64,000 nt of DNA from Petunia secreta (taxonomy: Eukaryota; Streptophyta; Magnoliopsida; Solanales; Solanaceae): NCBI GenBank assembly GCA_029990175.1, contig JARKIP010000033.1:21807001-21871000 (forward strand), written 5' to 3'. Positions 34,512 to 45,113 of this stretch are shown piece after piece (position 1 is the stretch's first letter; every line of letters begins with the position of its first letter). The notes below the pieces were generated by a model, which worked only from the letters and a program-made list of their open reading frames with translations, ran no database searches and was not told the origin of the DNA. The translations under genes were made by a program, and so were the position numbers.

Positions 34512-35344
34512 AAAACGAACCTAAAAATGCAAAAGAGGCTCTCTCATGCCCTTCTAAAGAAAAATGGATTAAAGCAATGGAAGATGAAATGGAGTCAATG
34601 AGAGTCAAAAAAGTCTGCGAACTAGTTGATCTCCCAAAAGAACGCAGAGCTATGGGGAGCAAATGGATTCTCAAGATTAAGCTCAAGGCGGATGGCACAG
34701 TTGAGAGATATAAGGCTCGACTGGTGGCGAAAGGTTATACACAACAGGAAGGAATAGACTACGAAGAGACTTTCTCACCTGTTGTGCGATTTAACTCAAT
34801 TCGCCTAATTCTAGCTATAGTAGCAAGTTTAGATCTTGAACAACCTTAATGTTTCATTAAACAAGGCCATGAACAAAAGGTTTGTAGACTTTTGAAGTCT
34901 ATTTATGGCCTCAAACAATCTTCAAGGCAGTGGTATATATATTTTCAAAATGTGATCATATACAATGGTTTTACTATGGTTGATGAAGACCATTGTGTTT
35001 ATACCAAGAGATCAAGAAATAAGCTTGTAATTCTAACATTGTATGTCGATGATATACTTATAGCCGAAAATGATAAGGAGTTATTAAACGAGGTAAAGGC
35101 CTGGTTGTCATCTCAATTTGAGATGAAAGATATGGGTGAAGCTGCATATATTCTTGGAATCAAGATTTCAAGAGATCGTCCTAAGAAACTATTGTATCTC
35201 TCTCAGGAGAATTACATTAAGAAAATTCTTGAACGATTTAATATGCAGAATAGCAACCCAATTGACACTCCTATCAGCAAAGGCCATAACTTGGGAAATC
35301 ATTTGTGTTCTCAGACTCCTGAAGAGACAGAAAAGATGAAGTGA
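34496..35344 (+). pseudogene. E reverse transcriptase, motif A deleted
   Basis: N-terminal part has WIKAMEDEMESM, GSKWILKIK and RLVAKGYTQQEGIDYEETF. After SLDLEQP a TAA follows and the text jumps to CFIKQGHEQKVCRLLKSIYGLKQ. The segment carrying the first catalytic Asp (LDVxTAFLxG in the family) is missing. Motif C, YVDDI, is intact near 35045. Such an RT could not work. Confidence 0.85.
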
Positions 35345-36010
35345 GTGCCTTAAAGAAGCGCAGTCGGATGTCTAATGTATGCTATGGTATGTACTAGACC
35401 TGATATTTGTCAAGAAGTTGGCTTGGTAAGTAGATATCAGTCTGATCCAAGTCCAGCACATTGGCAAGTAGTAAAGAGGATCATGAGATATCTGAGAGGA
35501 CCAGCTGACTACGCACTTTGTTATCAAGGCAGCAAAGATTTGCGATTAGTTGGATACACTGATGCTGATCATGGAGGAGATTTAGACGAGAGGAAGCCTA
35601 CCTCAGGATATGTCTTCTTACTTAGTAATGGTGCCATATCATGGAAGAGTAAGAAGCAATCATGTGTAGCACTATCCACGATGGAAGCCGAATATGTGGC
35701 TCTGTCAAAAGCAACACAAGAAGCTGTTTGGTTGAATAGGCTCTTCAAAAGCTTGTAGGGTAACACTGATGATGAACCAGTGTTGGTCTACTGTGATAGT
35801 AAGGCTGCAGTATATGCAACCAAGAATCCTAAGCATCATTGTGATACTAAGCACATAGATATCAAGTATAACTATGCAAGAGACATGTATAAATGCAAGA
35901 GGTTGAACCTGGTGAAAATATCTACAGAAGATATGGTAGCAGACCCATTGACCAAGCCTTTAGCTAGAGATGCATTTGTGAAACACACTAGGTCTCAAGG
36001 CTTGCATTGA
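35345..36010 (+). pseudogene. E RNase H and end of pol
   Basis: MYAMVCTRPDI, then GYTDADHGGD, SWKSKKQ, STMEAEY and VYCDSKAAV carry the expected Asp, Glu and Asp residues; TKHIDIKY includes the late His region. A stop (TAG, 35756-35758) splits it; the last piece ends LTKPLARDAFVKH. Confidence 0.8.
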
Positions 36011-37480
36011 CTTTGAGCGATTTTGTATTATTCTTTGTTTTTCCAGTTGTACACAAAACTATGCTCTTTGATAATCAATAAAGTTCATTTACTTACATAC
36101 ATATTCATGATTTATTGAGTGTTTAGTACATTCTTCAATTATATTTTAGTATGTCGGGTAGACAAGAGGTTGGCCTTCTCACACAGGCAACCGCCTCCTT
36201 ATCTTAGTGATAAGTGGACATGAGACTTGATTTAAAGAAAAATTATCAAATGGATAATTTGAGAGCCATATGCTTAAAATCAATACAGTCGTTTAAATAA
36301 TAACATAAGGTTATTAAGGTGAAAGGATGTTCACCTAGTCTACTTAGTAAGCTAGATATGAGTTTAAGAAACTCGAATTTAGATACATATGGTGTCTAAA
36401 TTTCATCTATACAACATTATTTATAAAGACATACGCTCCTTAAGGAAATGAGAAAAATGTTGTAGCACGTGTTTCATACCATGTGTGCTAATGTCGACCT
36501 TGGGTTAATATAAGTTTGATCTCAACTTACTGTTGCGTGAGACCCAAAGCCTTTATTCTGGCTCAAATTATGTACCCTCAGTGACTCCGATCAGATACTT
36601 GATACTTAGTCTAATGTTAGCTATCTTAGTGTGTTTCCAAAAGACCATGAAAATGGATGCGGTCTGGAGGGACATATCTAGAAAAGCAGTTGAGCTAATG
36701 TTAAGAGAATCGTGAGAAGAGGAAGATCATTAAAGGAATCTCATTAATTTTATATTCACAGGTGCACCAGTTATAACTTATGAGTTATAATTGTGAATAC
36801 ATAAAAAAAAAAATATTTGAGATTTTTTTGAGAGGATAAATGGGGAACATTTATAAAATAGATAAAAGAGTAAATTAGTAAAAATAATGTTTATTTATGA
36901 TTTCTTTTTAGCAAACAATTGTCGCCTTTTATATTTTTTATTATGATTAGTAATGACATATTAAAAATAATTAAATTTTACACTATGTAAGGATGACGTG
37001 AAATAGAAATATATTTTATGTAAAATTATTACTCTAGTTACATTTAATTTCAATACTGATAATAATTATAATTCATTTTTGAAGCTCTACGAAAACTCCT
37101 ATAAAAATAAAATGAGTTAATTAAATCAAAAGAAAACATAAAAGAGTAAACTAGATATAAATTTTTAAATTCGGTAAGATGCTTCTTTAATTTTAATTAT
37201 GAGAAAATACATAAACTTCATCATGATTTTTTTATCTTCATCATAATTGAAGGTTGTTTTTGACCTTTTAAAAATGCTTGCAATTGATAAACTTATTTTT
37301 AACCGTGATTTTAAAATCAAAGGGTTTACTGTTCCTTTCATTAGATAAAGAGGGTATTATTTCTCAAACTCAAAAGGTTAAAAGGGTTTAGTGAATTTTA
37401 TTTGAGAATAAACGACACTGGTGTTGACATATTAAAGGGCTTACCTATTAATTATAATGGGGTCCCAATTATAATCCACT
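36011..37480. other. E 3' noncoding region and AT-rich flank
   Basis: 36011-36730 looks like the copia 3' untranslated region, ending in purine-rich GAGAAGAGGAAGATC. A small inverted repeat around TTATAACTTATGAGTTATAA is at about 36772-36792. No LTR match and no gene to 37480. Confidence 0.45.
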
Positions 37481-37534
37481 CCCTCCGTTCCCTTTGCTTG
37501 TTATTTGGCTTTTGCACCTCCTTTCAAAGAGTAT

Positions 37535-37790
37535 TACTTCCTCCATTTCATTTGAATTGTCACTTTAGTTTAGAAAAATTGCCTCAAAATATTTGCCGTT
37601 TCAAGAGTAGATTTGTAAATTATTTTCAATTATATACGATTAATAATTTAAATAGAAGTAGTTCTTTTAAATGTTGCTCAAATTTTGAGAGGCATTGAAC
37701 AATGAAAACTTAATAAACTCTAAATATTAGCTATTTTCTTAATGAACCTAACTAAAACAAAAACGACAACCAAACTAAAATGGAGCGAGA
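37535..37790. mobile_element. Stowaway-like MITE
   Basis: TA, then CTTCCTCCATTTCATTTGAA at the left; the right end read backwards is CTCGCTCCATTTTAGTTTGG. Terminal repeats pair imperfectly. A second partial terminus, CTCCCTCCGTTCCC, begins at about 37481. Confidence 0.6.
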
Positions 37791-37971
37791 AATCAAAAGA
37801 ATAACGTAGCTAAATAAATTATTCGTTATTTGATCTTAATTTATTACTACTGTTATCTTGTACTTGTATTACTTTTCTCCACATTTATTATTATAAGCAT
37901 GAATAGTCTGACAGCATATATTAGAAGCAGGGCCGACTAGAATATAGGGCCAATGAGGCAATGGCCTTGGG

Positions 37972-37972
<1 letters not shown>

Positions 37973-38025
<53 letters not shown>
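37973..38025. repeat. (TA)n microsatellite
   Basis: About 26 uninterrupted TA units. Confidence 0.95.
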
Positions 38026-38029
<4 letters not shown>

Positions 38030-38090
38030 CATAAAAATCGTGTGTAATCAATCTCAGAACTCAGAAGATATATTTTAGGATGACAGTACT

Positions 38091-38332
38091 ATTCTCTCCG
38101 TTCCAAAATGATTGTCTTAATTTTGATTTTGAACAGAGTTTAAAAAATGTGGTAAAACTTTTGAAACTTGTGGTCCAAAATAAGCCCTACATAAATATGT
38201 GGTTATAAATCATTTCATTAAGGATAAAGTAGTAGTTTCAACTCAAAAATATTTCCAAATTTAGAATTGTGTCATTCTTTTTAGAATAGACTAATAATGA
38301 AATAGTGACATCCATTTTGGAACGGAAGGAGT
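38091..38332. mobile_element. Stowaway-like MITE
   Basis: Left terminus CTCTCCGTTCCAAAATG, right terminus CATTTTGGAACGGAAGGAG, inverted copies; TA flanks on the right (GTATA). About 240 bp, no coding capacity. Confidence 0.75.
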
Positions 38333-38339
38333 ATATATA

Positions 38340-38549
38340 GAGCCTGTTTAGGTGGGCTTATAAGCAGCTTATTTTAAGTGGCTTATAAGTCAAAAAGTGA
38401 CTTAAAAGCCATTTTTTGAGAAGTTGGGATTTCCTAACTTCTCAAAATGTGGTTTTTAAGCCACTTATAGCTTATAAGCCCAAAAATCTTTAAATTACCA
38501 AATATATATTAATGGGCTTATAAATCACTTTTAAGCTCCCAAACGGATC
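38340..38549. mobile_element. Small hAT-like MITE
   Basis: Left end GAGCCTGTTTAGG and right end CCCAAACGGATC are inverted relatives. Inside, GGCTTATAAG words and a palindromic AAGTTGGG / CTAACTTCTC centre fold the element on itself. Confidence 0.6.
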
Positions 38550-38869
38550 GATAATGTGTTTAATGTGGGGAGTGGGGCCCTTGCATTTATGGGGAAGTGG
38601 AAGGGTTTTTTTTTTTTTGGGTAATTATACTATCTTTATTTAGGTGGTATTGACATGTTAGACAACTTAACTGTATAATTGGTGTACTGATTGGCTAACG
38701 TGAATTTTTAATGGATAAAAATTTGAATAAAATTATTAAAAATATAGTATTTGTTAGACATTTTTACGCTAATTGACATACTAAACCATTTAATTACATA
38801 AAATACCGATACTTTTAAATAATTACCCTAAATACCAACACTTTTCACATTTTACAAAATATACAATTT

Positions 38870-39480
38870 TTTCATTTCCTTTCTTCCCTCTCTACCCAAA
38901 ACCCTAACTTCTCACTCTCTCTTTCTCACCTCTCCTCCACCCACCCACCCACCCCACCCTCCCGCCGTTTTCCACCCCCCTCGCCGGTCGTCGCCGCTGC
39001 GTTGCTCCACCGCGGCGAACTGGAGCAGATCTGCTCCTCTCTTTTCCGATCTTCTCCTCTTTTTTTTCATTTTGTATGTGTATATGTGTGTATTTTTATG
39101 TATCATATGTATTTTGTAAATACAAATTCAGATCTGCTTCTCCTTCTTCTTTTTTGCATTTGAATATACACATTCAAATACAAGTGTATGTATCTGTATG
39201 TTCGTGTATATACATGTAATATTTTTCCGCATACAAGTGTATGCACGTGTATATCACTGTATGAATGTGTATATCTGAGCATCTATTTGTATTTTTTGTA
39301 TGTATTTTTGTGTGTATGTCAAGTAATAAATGTCACACACATAAACTTGTATGTTTCGTTTGTAGATCTGTAGATTCGTGTATGTATGTGTGTGTTTAGT
39401 ATATGTATAACACAATCTTTTTGTGTATTTACATGTATTTTTGTTTATATGTATTTTCCAACTTTAATTTAAAAAAAATC
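38870..39480. other. CT-rich then GT/TA-rich low-complexity DNA
   Basis: 38880-39000 is pyrimidine-rich with CCCAAAACCCTAACTTCTC and CCCACCCA repeats, like a plant 5' leader. 39075-39480 is full of GTGTATATGTG-type repeats. No frame with a domain. Confidence 0.45.
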
Positions 39481-39491
39481 AATGTTTATAT

Positions 39492-39863
39492 GTGTATTTA
39501 TGTGTATTTCATTTTTTAGATTCAAAAACACAAAAAAAAAATCCGGTGGTGGATGGCGGTGGCCGGCAGCAGTCGGCGGTGACTAGGCGGTGGGGTGGTA
39601 GCAATTTGGTAGGAAGAAGGAGGAACCCTAATTTGTTAGTTTTGTTGATTTTGCGATCCAGGAGTTGGTGCTTTTTGATATTCCCAATTGAATTTATTAA
39701 GCAGTTAAATTGGCAATTACGTTACTCTTACTACTTGCATTTTATGCATGAGAGTATTGAGCAAAGTATGGGTGTTTTAAAGAAGGATAGACAATTTGTT
39801 TGTATAGAGTGTTCGATCTTAGAACAAAGACATCCATTAGTTCTTCCAAAATACATATACTGA
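39492..39863 (+). other. Hypothetical open frame, 123 residues
   Basis: Begins MYLCVFHFLD in low-complexity DNA, passes through a Gly/Arg-rich stretch and ends LPKYIY. The last 40 residues (IEQSMGVLKKDRQF) faintly recall Harbinger-type transposase ends, too weakly to call. Probably not a gene, possibly a captured fragment. Confidence 0.2.
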
Positions 39864-40017
39864 TCATGCGCAAAGGATGTCGAAAGGTACATATACTATA
39901 ATGTAATGTATCAAAAAATTTGTCATTTATATTTTATATATATTACATCAAACATATAGGTAAACATGCACAAGATTTACTCATTTACATATTGTGCTAC
40001 ATAAGTTGAATGATTTA

Positions 40018-40283
40018 TGTTGAGAGCAAGACCAACTAATGTGTATTAGTGAAGTTAGTTAGTTAGTTAAGAAGTTAGTTAAGTAGTTAGTTAGGAAATT
40101 AGTTAAAACAAATGAGTAGATATTTTCTTATCCTAGCTAGCACTATCTTAACTCATAGCTATATATACAATGTATTGCTTATTCCTCAAGCTAAGATCAA
40201 TAGAATACAAGTTACTTTCTCTCTCTACTTCCTCTCTCTAAGATCTTCTCTCCCAATTCCCCTTCTTCTTAGCTGAATTGTCA
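40018..40283 (+). repeat. 5' LTR of D
   Basis: TGTTGAGAGCAAGACC to GAATTGTCA, 266 bp. GTTAGTTAGTTAAG repeats lie near the start and a TATATATA box at about 40161-40168. Confidence 0.9.
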
Positions 40284-40296
40284 TGGTATCAGAGCC
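40284..40296 (+). promoter_or_regulatory. Primer binding site, initiator tRNA-Met
   Basis: TGGTATCAGAGCC directly after the LTR, the standard iMet PBS of plant copia elements. Confidence 0.9.
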
Positions 40297-40418
40297 ATGA
40301 GCTAGCTCATTAGCTCACGGCAGATTCGATCCAATCTAGTCTATGCTGTGATTACAGTCTGTCAAAGCCTCTTCAAACTCTCAATTACACTAAGTTTTGC
40401 TGCAAAATTCAGTGAAAA

Positions 40419-42482
40419 ATGGCAGCAAATCAAGGAAATGCGGTACAGGAAATCGATTACAATCATGAGTTGTACTTACATCCATCAGATACCAGTGGTT
40501 CTCTACTGAATGTAGTTCAGCTCACTGGCACAGATAATTACTCTTTGTGGAGCAGATCCATGAGGATCACATTATTGGGGAAGAACAAGCTAGGGTTCAT
40601 TGAAGGTACATGTAAAAAGGAGAAGTTCCCACCAGGATTGTGGAATCAATGGGAGAGGTGCAATGCAATTGTACTCTCCTGGTTAATGAACTCAGTGTCA
40701 AAGGAGTTGATCAAAGGAGTGGTGTATGCACTGGACTCTCACAAGGTATGGGAAGATCTGCGTGAAAGGTTTGACAAAGTTGATGGCTCTAGAACTTACA
40801 ATCTGCATAGAGAAATAGCTACTCTTCAGCAAGGTACTCTCTCTGTTGCAACATATTATTCTAAACTCAAAGATCTTTGGGATGAGTTTGAATCTCTTGT
40901 GCCATTACCTGGATGCAATTGTGATAAGTCACAAGACTTTGTCAAGTTCATGAGGTCCATTAGGCTGTTTCAATTCCTTGTGGGACTGAATGACTCTTAC
41001 AGTCAAGCTAGGAGTCAGATTCTTTTAATGTGCCCCTTGCCCTCAGTTAACCAGGCATATGCCATGATTATGAGTGATGAAAGTCAGAAAATGATAGCAG
41101 CCAACTCTGTGGGTATCTTAGGAGCAATTCCCCATCTCCCTGAACAATATGAGAACACTGCTCTATTCACTAAGAAGCCTAACTATCAGAGACAAAAGAA
41201 ACAGTATATTAATGTCAAGTGTGAATTGTGCAAGTGCAAGGGTCATAGCAAAGAGAACTTCTATAGAGAAATAGGCTTTCCACCTGATTTCAAGAGCAAA
41301 AGAACTGGTGGATCAGGAGGGTCTAGCTCTACATACAATGGCCCTAGCTCTGCTTACAATACACAGGCTGAAAGCAGCTCAGCTGGACACAAGGCACAGG
41401 TGCAAAGTCCATTCACACCAAGTCAGTATGAAGAGATTCTACAAATGCTGAACCAAACCAGATTCTCTTCTGATGCCTCAGCCAATGCCACAGGTACCTG
41501 TAATGTTTTTCTAGCTCAAAAGGAAAGTCAGGACTGGATAATTGACACTGGTGCCGCAAATCATATGGTGTCTGACCTCACTATGTTGAATGAAACTACA
41601 AAAGAGGCAGATAGTAAGCCTAGAAAAGTGTTCCTGCCTAATGGGCATGTGACCTATGTGACTCATGTAGGCACTAGTCCTATATCATCAAGAACTAAAG
41701 TCCGTAATGTACTGCACATACCTCAGTTTAAATACAACCTTCTCTCAGTATCAAAGGTAACCAAAGAATTAGGATGTTCAGTTATTTTCTATCCTGATTT
41801 CTGCATATTTCAGGATCTCTTCACTGGGAAGGTGAAGGAGATTGGTAAGGAAAGAAATGGACTGTACATCTTACTTGGACAGAAGTGCATAAAGAATGAG
41901 CAACAGCAAGTGCAAGTTACACAGAATTTGCAAAGAATTGGAGCTGGAGCTACTGCTGATAGTGATATAAATAAGTTGGACATTGCAGTGTGGCATAGAA
42001 GACTTGGACATGTCTCCTCAGCAGCACTCAAGAAAATGTTCTCTATAAGTCAGGATGTATGTACTTCTACTATAAATAAATGCCTTGTTTGCCCCTTAGC
42101 TAAGCATACTAGACTACTCTTTCCATCCAGTATCAGTAGGAGTGTTCAAGCCTTTGATTTAGTCCATGGAGATGTATGGGGGCCTTATCATGTATCTACT
42201 TTTGCTGGAAATAAATACTTCTTGACACTTGTGGATGACTTTTCTAGAATGACCTGGATATTTCTATTAAGGATGAAATCAGATGTGTGTGTCATCTTGA
42301 AACAGTTCTTACTCTATGTACACACACAGTTTGGTAAAAACATAAAGGTGATCAGGACTGACAATGGCACTGAGTTTGTCAACAGTGTCTGTTCAAGGGT
42401 GCAGGGGTTGTTCATCAAAGAACATGTGTCTACATCCCTCAACAGAATTGAGTTGCTGAGAGGAAACATAGGCACCTCTTAG
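40419..42482 (+). pseudogene. gag-pol: D gag, protease and integrase front part
   Basis: 687 codons open from MAANQGNAVQ. Gag with TGTDNYSLWSRSMRI; a zinc knuckle CELCKCKGHSKENF in which the last Cys is Phe; protease site WIIDTGAANHM (41536-41568); pre-integrase HRRLGHVSS with CLVCPLAKH; integrase with HGDVWGPY and RTDNGTEF (both catalytic Asp). A frameshift just before 42440 ends the frame in a spurious tail; in another frame the text goes on as QQN, stop, VAERKHRHLL, which contains the catalytic Glu. Start chosen as the first Met, about 120 nt after the PBS. Confidence 0.88.
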
Positions 42483-43317
42483 AGGTTGCTAGAGCCATCA
42501 GATTTCAGGCTCACATTCCTCTAAAGTATTGGGGACACTGCATCCTAGCTGCTGCCTACCTTATCAACAGAATGCCATCTTCCACTCTGCAGGATATTTC
42601 TCCATTTGAGAAGCTATATGGTAGAAGGCCAAACATTAGTCATCTTAGGATAGTAGGATGCCTTTGCTATGCAATACTGGTACAAGAAAGTGACAAGTTT
42701 CAGAGCAGAGCCATTCCTGCTGTCCTCATGGGATACTCAGAGACACAAAAAGGTTATGTTCTCTTTGATCTAACCAATAAAGTGTTCTTTGTAAATAGAG
42801 ATACTACCTTTAGAGAGGATGTGTTTCCCTTTTCCAGACAAACTAACACATCACAAGTATTCCCTGATAAAGTCATTCAGCATATATCTTCCCTATATGA
42901 CTCTCCTATGGACCCTATACCTGACTACTCAATATACATGCCACTCCTATACTGCATCCCACAGTTCCTCCTACTCCCAATGATACTGCCCAAACTAGTT
43001 GTCCTACACCTTCTTCTGCTACTATTCCCACTACATCCTCCACATCACCTACTGTGAGTGTCCCAGAGCCTCCAGTTCCTGCAGTCCCAGCTGCTCCTCA
43101 GGACAACAAAAGGTCAGCTAGAACAAAGCAACCTCCTGTTTGGTTAAAGGATTTTGTGTCCCTGAATGTTCATGACAATGTCCAATATCCACTGAACCAG
43201 TACCTATCTTACGATCACATTTAACATAAATACCAAGCCTATCTGTCATCTTTTACAACTGAACCTGAACCAACTCACTATGCCCAAGCAGTCAAGGATC
43301 CAAGATGGGTTGAGGCC
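42440..43317 (+). pseudogene. D integrase end and linker
   Basis: AERKHRHLLEVARA, WGHCILAAAYLINRMPS and PFEKLYGRRPNISHLR are the integrase C-terminal region, open at 42572-43057. A frameshift leads to a Pro/Ser/Thr-rich linker and a TAA at about 43222 before RT. Confidence 0.8.
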
Positions 43318-44875
43318 ATGAAGGCAGAAATTGATGCCCTGGAGAGTAATCATACTTGGGATATAGTCCCTTTACCTAGAGGCAAAGTACCAATTGGCTC
43401 TAAGTGGATTTATAAGGTGAAGTACAAGGCATCTGGAGAGATAGAAAGGTTTAATGCCAGACTGGTGGCCAAGGGGTATAGCCAGAAGGAGGGCATAGAT
43501 TACAAGGAAACCTTTTCTCTTGTGGTTAAGATGGTGACAGTGAGAACCATTCTCTCTGTGGCTGCTTCTCAGCATTGGCACATTCGTCAATTGGATGTGT
43601 AGAATGCCTTTTTGCAAGGTGATCTCTTTGATGAGATCTACATGGAGTTGCCACAAGGCTTTAGAAGTCAGGGAGACAAGGCCGGTGTGCAGGCTTCTAA
43701 AGACCTTGTATGGCCTGAAACAAGCCCCAAGGCAGTGGAATGCCAAACTCTCTGAAGCACTGATAAGGTTTGGCTTCAAACAAAGCCAATATGATCGTTC
43801 TCTCTATGTGAAAAGGACAGGAGTCAGTATGGTAATCATCCTAGTGTATGTGGATGATATGCTGATCACAGGTAGTAACCTAAAGCTAATTGAAGAGACC
43901 AAGGCAACACTGCAGAAAGCCTTCAAAATGAAAGATCTAGGTGAACTAAAATATTTTTTGGGAATAGAGTTTGCCAGATCCAAGAATGGAATCTTAATGC
44001 ACCAAAGGAAGTATGCCCTGGAGCTGATTTCTGAGTCTGGATTGTCTGCAGCTATGCCAGCAGGATCTCCCCTAGAAGCCAATATAAAATTGACTGTTAA
44101 GGAGTTTGATGATCATATCAAATTACCAGGATGTGAACAAGATGTTCTAATACCTGATGCAACTGTCTATCAGAGACTAGTGGGGAAGCTACTGTATCTC
44201 ACCTTGACCAGACCTGACATTGCATTTAGTGTGCAAACACTCAGTCAGTTCTTAAGTCAGCCAAAGAAATCTCACATGGAAGCTGCATTAAGGGTAATCA
44301 GGTATGTGAAGAATTGTCCTGGACAAGGAATCCTATTAGCTAGCACACACAAGAAGACAATGACTGCATATTGTGATGCAGACTGGGCTGCATGCATAAA
44401 CTCTAGAAGATCTGTAACAGGTTTCTGTATCAAGCTGGGAGACTCTCTAATCTCTTGGAAATCAAAGAAGCAGGATACTGTGTCAAGAAGTTCAGCAGAG
44501 GCAGAGTACAGGTCTCTTGCCTCCACTATAGCAGAACTGATATGGCTGTTAGGGCTACTTAGAGAAGTTAGCTTTGATATAGAACTTCCAGTGACCATTC
44601 AGTGTGACAACAAAACTGCAATGCAAATAGCTGCAAATCCAGTGTTCCATGAAAGAACCAAACATCTGGATATTGACCTTCACTTCATCAGAGAAAAGAT
44701 ATTGATGGGGCTGGTGAAGACTATGTACATAGCTACAAAAGAACAACAGGCAGACCTATTGACAAAGGGCCTAAGCAAGGTTCAGCTGGAGTTTCTTAAG
44801 GCCAAGCTAGGTGTACTCAATGTATTCAGTCCAACACCTAGCTTGAGGGGGAGTGTTGAGAGCAAGACCAACTAA
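43318..44875 (+). pseudogene. D reverse transcriptase and RNase H
   Basis: RT begins MKAEIDALESNHTWDIVPLP. Motif A reads QLDV, TAG, NAFLQGD: one nonsense codon (43600-43602) next to the catalytic Asp. A frameshift follows near 43660. The long open part 43595-44875 holds LYGLKQAPRQW, YVDDM (second and third Asp), GYCDADWA-type RNase H (YCDADWA), SSAEAEY, CDNKTA and KHLDIDLHFIREK. It ends just inside the 3' LTR, as in many copia elements. Confidence 0.88.
44838..44853 (+). promoter_or_regulatory. Polypurine tract of D
   Basis: TAGCTTGAGGGGGAG directly precedes the 3' LTR. Confidence 0.8.
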
Positions 44876-45113
44876 TATGTATTAGTGAAGTTAGTTAGTT
44901 AGTTAAGAAGTTAGTTAAGTAGTTAGTTAGGAAATTAGTTAAAACAAATGAGTAGATATTTTCTTATCCTAGCGAGCACTATCTTAGCTCATAGCTATAT
45001 ATACAATGTATTGTTTATTCCTCAAGCTAAGATCAATAGAATACAAGTTACTTTCTCTCTCTACTTCCTCTCTCTAAGATCTTCTCTCCCAATTCCCCTT
45101 CTTCTAATTATCA
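44854..45113 (+). repeat. 3' LTR of D
   Basis: 260 bp; lacks the TAGCTG present near the end of the 5' LTR. Confidence 0.9.

Larger units (their letters stand above)
31767..36780 (+). mobile_element. Element E: copia retrotransposon, 3' LTR missing
   Basis: Starts TGTTGGATTTATC exactly where the P450 exon breaks. Gag, protease, integrase, RT and RNase H follow in copia order. I do not find the 5' sequence repeated downstream, nor the remaining P450 exons, so the right end was deleted; 36780 is only an estimated limit. Lineage not assigned. Confidence 0.75.
40018..45113 (+). mobile_element. Element D: copia retrotransposon with both LTRs
   Basis: LTRs 40018-40283 and 44854-45113 are nearly identical apart from a 6-nt gap, which suggests a recent insertion. 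iMet-type PBS, gag, protease, integrase, RT and RNase H in copia order. Several stops and frameshifts disable it. No clear target duplication: ATTTA on the left, TTAAA on the right. Confidence 0.9.

Noticed and set aside
37869..38051. Tyr-Ile repeat protein
   Set aside because: Translation of the TA microsatellite.
39738..39863. Harbinger transposase C-terminus
   Set aside because: Resemblance is limited to about a dozen residues with no catalytic motif visible.
40013..40017. Target duplication for element D
   Set aside because: ATTTA and TTAAA do not match; I could not define a TSD.
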